DNA of 64,000 bases from Beijerinckiaceae bacterium. GTDB taxonomy: Bacteria; Pseudomonadota; Alphaproteobacteria; Rhizobiales; Beijerinckiaceae. Of this stretch, positions 61,858-64,000 are shown piece after piece (positions within the stretch are counted from its first letter, which is position 1; every line of letters starts with the position of its first letter). The position numbers and the translations under genes are program-made. The notes under the pieces are model-generated. The model was given only the letters and a program-made list of their open reading frames with translations. It was not told where the DNA came from and did not search any database. Where the stretch lies: contig JAPZTO010000002.1 in the NCBI GenBank assembly GCA_027532775.1, positions 434,001-498,000 of the forward strand, in the 5' to 3' direction.

Positions 61858-62324
61858 CAGCCTTCTCCCCGCACCATCGTGAAGAATTCGACCTTGGTGG
61901 CGGCCGCCTTGCGCGACGCTTCTTCGCGGGCCTGCTTCTGGTGCTCGGCCAGCCGGTGCATCGCCCGATGCATCGGCCCCTCGGGCGGCTCGTTCTGCAG
62001 GAGGGCGTCGAGAACGGCCGCCTTCCGCGCCTTGGCCATGTCCCGCCCGAGCGCGTAGGAAAAGCCGAGCGTGCCGTCCTCCAGCCGGATGGCACAGCGG
62101 GTCATCGTCGCCTCGCCGAGATTGAAACGCCGCCCGCCACCGCCGGCGCGCCCCTCGACCATGATCGTCCCGGTTTCCGGCTGCTTGAGCACCGTGAAGG
62201 GCGGGATGGCCGGCGCGTCGGCCAGAACGGCCTCGACTTCGGCCAGTGCTGCGCGGGCGAGAATGGCGAAATGCCCCTGCCGGCGCGCCATAGGTTGGTT
62301 CGATTGCATCTTTGTCGAATCCAT
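61857..62324 (-). CDS. phnG: C-P lyase core subunit PhnG
   Basis: A 155-residue core-complex subunit and the first gene of the C-P lyase operon phnGHIJKLM. It shows RRQGHFAILARAALAEVEAVL, GTIMVEGRAGGGGRRFNLGEATMTRCAIRL, and GFSYALGRDMAKARKAAVLDALLQ. Start sites at 62324, 62309 or 62292 are possible; none has a strong ribosome site, and I keep 62324. The divergent promoter region to phnF holds a paired operator. No phnC, D or E transporter genes follow in this window. Confidence 0.92.
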   Translation of the reverse strand: MDSTKMQSNQPMARRQGHFAILARAALAEVEAVLADAPAIPPFTVLKQPETGTIMVEGRAGGGGRRFNLGEATMTRCAIRLEDGTLGFSYALGRDMAKARKAAVLDALLQNEPPEGPMHRAMHRLAEHQKQAREEASRKAAATKVEFFTMVRGEG

Positions 62325-62331
62325 TGACCGT

Positions 62332-62379
62332 GATAAGTCTAGACTTTAAGGTCTGGTCATCGGAATGTCTAGACTTATC
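62332..62379. promoter_or_regulatory. Paired GTCTAGAC operator between phnG and phnF
   Basis: Two GTCTAGAC palindromes (62337-62344 and 62367-62374) are 30 bases apart, about three helical turns, and are embedded in larger inverted arms: GATAAGTCTAGAC at 62332-62344 and its exact reverse complement at 62367-62379. A further GGTCTGGTC half-site lies between. The first copy is part of a 12-base perfect palindrome (AAGTCTAGACTT). The core fits HutC/PhnF-type GntR operators, so PhnF probably represses both divergent promoters from here. Confidence 0.8.
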
Positions 62380-62389
62380 GGATGACAGG

Positions 62390-63166
62390 ATGATGACGAC
62401 TGCGATGGAAACCGTTGCCTCGACCCTTGCCGCTCCTGCCCCCAACCTTGCCTGGAAGCGCATCGCCGAGGCGCTGGAGGCGGAAATCCGCGCCGGGCAG
62501 CATGCCGTGGGAGCCTTGCTGCCCCCTTCGGCTGTCCTCGCGGAACGGTTCGGCGTCCATCGTCATACGGTGCGGCACGCGTTCAAGCATCTGGCGGAGA
62601 AAGGGCTTGTCTCGGTGGAGCGCGGGCGCGGCACCGAGGTTCTCGCCCAGCGCTTCCCCTATCGAATCGGCCGCCGCGTCAGCCTCCGGACGAACTTCGG
62701 CGCTGCCGGCATCGCCGTCACGGGCCGGATCATCTCCGCCATCCGGGAGAGCGCAAACCCGATGGTAGCCGAAGCGCTCGAGATTGCGCCGGGCAGCGAG
62801 GTCCATGTGGTCCGCACGCTCAGCCTGGCAGATCAGGTGCCGGTATCCACAGGTCTTCACTACCTCGACAGGGCCCGCTTTCCGGATTTTCCGGAACGGC
62901 TCGCGCAGAACGGTGCTTCGATGTCGGCAGCCTTCGCCTCGGCCGGGATTCACGACTATCTCCGCCTCTCGACGCGGCTTTCCGCCCGCATCGCCTCGAA
63001 CGAGGAATCGGCGTTGCTGGCCCTGCCGGGAGGCAGCCCTGTGCTGCAATCGATCGGCCTCGATGCCCTGCCCGATCACAGACCGATCCAGTTCGTTGTC
63101 AGCGTCTTTGCCGGGCCGCGGATGGAAATGATCATCGAGCCGCTCGCCGAGCCTCCCGCCTCCTGA
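62390..63166 (+). CDS. phnF: GntR/UTRA regulator of phosphonate genes PhnF
   Basis: A 258-residue HutC-subfamily regulator. The winged helix is at about 20-85 (WKRIAEALEAEIRAGQHAVGALLPPSAVLAERFGVHRHTVRHAFKHLAEKGLVSVERGRG as span) and the UTRA domain at about 100-255 (APGSEVHVVRTLSLADQVPVSTGLHYLD, GGSPVLQSIGLDALPDHRPIQFVVSVFAG). It is divergent from phnG with a double palindrome between. Start choices at 62390, 62393 and 62405 are close; an upstream one at 62312 would place the operator inside the gene and is rejected. Its likely effector is phosphonate- or phosphate-related. Confidence 0.9.
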   Translation: MMTTAMETVASTLAAPAPNLAWKRIAEALEAEIRAGQHAVGALLPPSAVLAERFGVHRHTVRHAFKHLAEKGLVSVERGRGTEVLAQRFPYRIGRRVSLRTNFGAAGIAVTGRIISAIRESANPMVAEALEIAPGSEVHVVRTLSLADQVPVSTGLHYLDRARFPDFPERLAQNGASMSAAFASAGIHDYLRLSTRLSARIASNEESALLALPGGSPVLQSIGLDALPDHRPIQFVVSVFAGPRMEMIIEPLAEPPAS

Positions 63167-63239
63167 GGGTTGCGGTTTCGCCCCTTTGCAACTTGCGACG
63201 ACTTGCCACGCCCTTCCGGCTGTGTTTGGGTGATCCCGC

Positions 63240-63422
63240 TTTCGGTGCCTTTCGCGAGAAAGGTGAAACGGGAATGCGGTGCGGGCCTCTGGCCTTATGC
63301 CGCAGCTGCCCCCGCAACTGTAAGCGGTGAGCTTTCTTCCAGGACACCACTGGTCCAACGACCGGGAAGGTGGATGAAAGCAGCGATCCGCGAGCCAGGA
63401 GACCGGCCGAGAGTCCGTGCAA
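63240..63422 (+). ncRNA. Cobalamin riboswitch
   Basis: The leader shows the conserved landmarks of the AdoCbl-type riboswitch: GGTGCC at the start, GGGAATGCGGTG near 63270, GCCCCCGCAACTGTAAGCGG near 63308-63327, a long variable P6-P7 region, and the B12-box core GCCAGGAGACCGGCC at 63394-63408. It lies on the coding strand directly ahead of a btuB-like gene, the standard location. Binding of cobalamin would reduce expression of the receptor. Boundaries are approximate. Confidence 0.95.
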
Positions 63423-63430
63423 CCCCAACA

Positions 63431-63449
63431 ATTCGGCGGCGGGCCGAAT
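63431..63449 (+). promoter_or_regulatory. Hairpin abutting the btuB ribosome-binding site
   Basis: ATTCGGC-GGCGG-GCCGAAT forms a perfect seven-base-pair stem with a five-base loop, ending exactly where GGAGGA (63450-63455) begins, four bases before the ATG at 63459. It follows the riboswitch core and may be the expression-platform element that is remodelled to hide or free the ribosome site. No U-tract is present, so translational control is more likely than termination. Confidence 0.55.
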
Positions 63450-63458
63450 GGAGGAACC

Positions 63459-64000
63459 ATGACTCGCGCTTCGGGCGCACTCATCCTCGGGATGAGTGGC
63501 ATTCTTGCTGTTTATCAAAGCTTTCCAGCTTTTTCTCAATCCAGATCTTCAGAGCCTCGCGGGCTTGAAATCTTCATCACCGCGAACCGCTCGCCGACCT
63601 CGATCCAGCGCACCGGCAGCGCCATCACCGTGATCCGGGCCGATGAAATCCAGAAGACCCATTCCGGCTCCCTCGTCGATGCCTTGCGCTTCGTGCCCGG
63701 GCTCGACATCACCGAAACAGGCGGGCCGGGGGGGACGACCGCCGTGCGGATCCGGGGCACGAATGCCGGCCAGCTTCTTGTGCTCGTCGACGGCGTGCGC
63801 ATCAACGATGCCTCCTCGGCCAATGGCGAGGCGGATTTCAGCGGTATTCCAGGTGGACTTGTCGAGCGGATCGAGGTTCTCCGTGGTCCGCAAAGCGCGC
63901 TCTATGGCGCGGATGCGATGGGCGGCGTCATCAACATCATCACCCGTCGCGGGCGCGGCCCCTTCAAGGCCTTCGGGCAGGTCGAGGGCGGCAGCTACGG
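63459..64000 (+). CDS. btuB: TonB-dependent vitamin B12 receptor BtuB, N-terminal part (cut by window edge)
   Basis: The first 180 codons of an outer-membrane TonB-dependent receptor. A signal peptide ends near residue 27 (PAFSQS), then the plug domain: GLEIFITANRSPTSIQRTGSAITVI (the TonB box region), LVDALRFVPGLDITETGGPGGTTAVRIRGTNAGQLLVLVDGVRINDASS (about 78-125 as span), IERIEVLRGPQSALYGADAMGGVINIITRRG near 143-170. Substrate assignment as cobalamin comes from the upstream riboswitch plus BtuB-like plug sequence. The beta-barrel lies beyond the window. Confidence 0.9.
   Translation, partial: MTRASGALILGMSGILAVYQSFPAFSQSRSSEPRGLEIFITANRSPTSIQRTGSAITVIRADEIQKTHSGSLVDALRFVPGLDITETGGPGGTTAVRIRGTNAGQLLVLVDGVRINDASSANGEADFSGIPGGLVERIEVLRGPQSALYGADAMGGVINIITRRGRGPFKAFGQVEGGSY

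Overview
The window is a gene-dense stretch of a high-GC alphaproteobacterial chromosome, probably Hyphomicrobiales (Rhizobiales). This is judged from the gene families present (urt/ure cluster, matAB with a MatR-type regulator, complete C-P lyase operon, many Bug/TRAP/Liv importers), the strong GC bias of third codon positions, and frequent ATGA start/stop overlaps. The genus cannot be fixed from sequence alone. No tRNA, rRNA, CRISPR array, insertion sequence or prophage gene was seen. No gene-free stretch exceeds 300 bases. The longest are 63167-63458 (a cobalamin riboswitch), 9212-9482 (the urtA promoter region) and 54275-54491 (a hairpin, little else).

Layout. (1) 1-9211, minus strand: one long urea operon, urtABCDE (urea ABC importer), ureD, ureA, a small secreted NTF2-like protein, ureJ/hupE, ureB, a 99-residue protein of unknown function and ureC (cut by the window edge). 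A near-consensus sigma-54 promoter lies at 9249-9264, so nitrogen (NtrC) control is likely. (2) 9483-12980: a DUF2177 membrane protein, an ABC-F ATPase (Uup type) and an HI0933-type flavoprotein. (3) 13019-19020: a serine-glyoxylate-type aminotransferase divergent from a GlcD-GlcF-like fused FAD/Fe-S dehydrogenase, a GntR regulator and an orphan TctC-type binding protein. An 18-nt AT-rich motif is shared by the two promoter regions of this group. (4) 19036-24434: malonate catabolism (MatR-like regulator, a perfect palindromic operator, matA, matB), followed by an orphan ModA-like binding protein and a secreted amidohydrolase. (5) 24431-32064: uronate catabolism, with a TRAP importer and hydratase-fold protein on the minus strand divergent from a GntR regulator, kduI, kduD and uxaC. 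(6) 32215-36690: a full tripartite tricarboxylate transporter (tctCBA) converging on a flavoprotein. (7) 36817-52473: a UTRA-type GntR regulator and a long operon of unknown substrate. It holds a Liv-type ABC importer, an MmgE/PrpD protein, an isocitrate-lyase-superfamily lyase, HyuB and HyuA (ATP-dependent cyclic-amide hydrolase type), an isochorismatase-fold protein, LeuC/LeuD-like hydro-lyase subunits, and finally a GPH/MFS permease. (8) 52478-62324: an SbmA/YddA-like ABC exporter, then phosphonate genes: a hexapeptide transferase, phnN (opposite strand), a DUF1045 protein and phnMLKJIHG. phnF is divergent and a paired palindromic operator lies between phnG and phnF. (9) 63240-64000: a cobalamin riboswitch and the start of a btuB-like TonB-dependent receptor.

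Together these genes describe an organism built to scavenge dissolved organic nitrogen, phosphorus and carboxylic acids (urea, phosphonates, malonate, uronates, tricarboxylate-like acids). Each module carries its own importer or local regulator. All five transcription factors are GntR-family, and most sit next to a visible operator-like repeat. The most novel-looking module is 37775-51089. Its enzyme set is consistent with an imide/amide-to-dicarboxylate-to-pyruvate route that I cannot match to a described operon.
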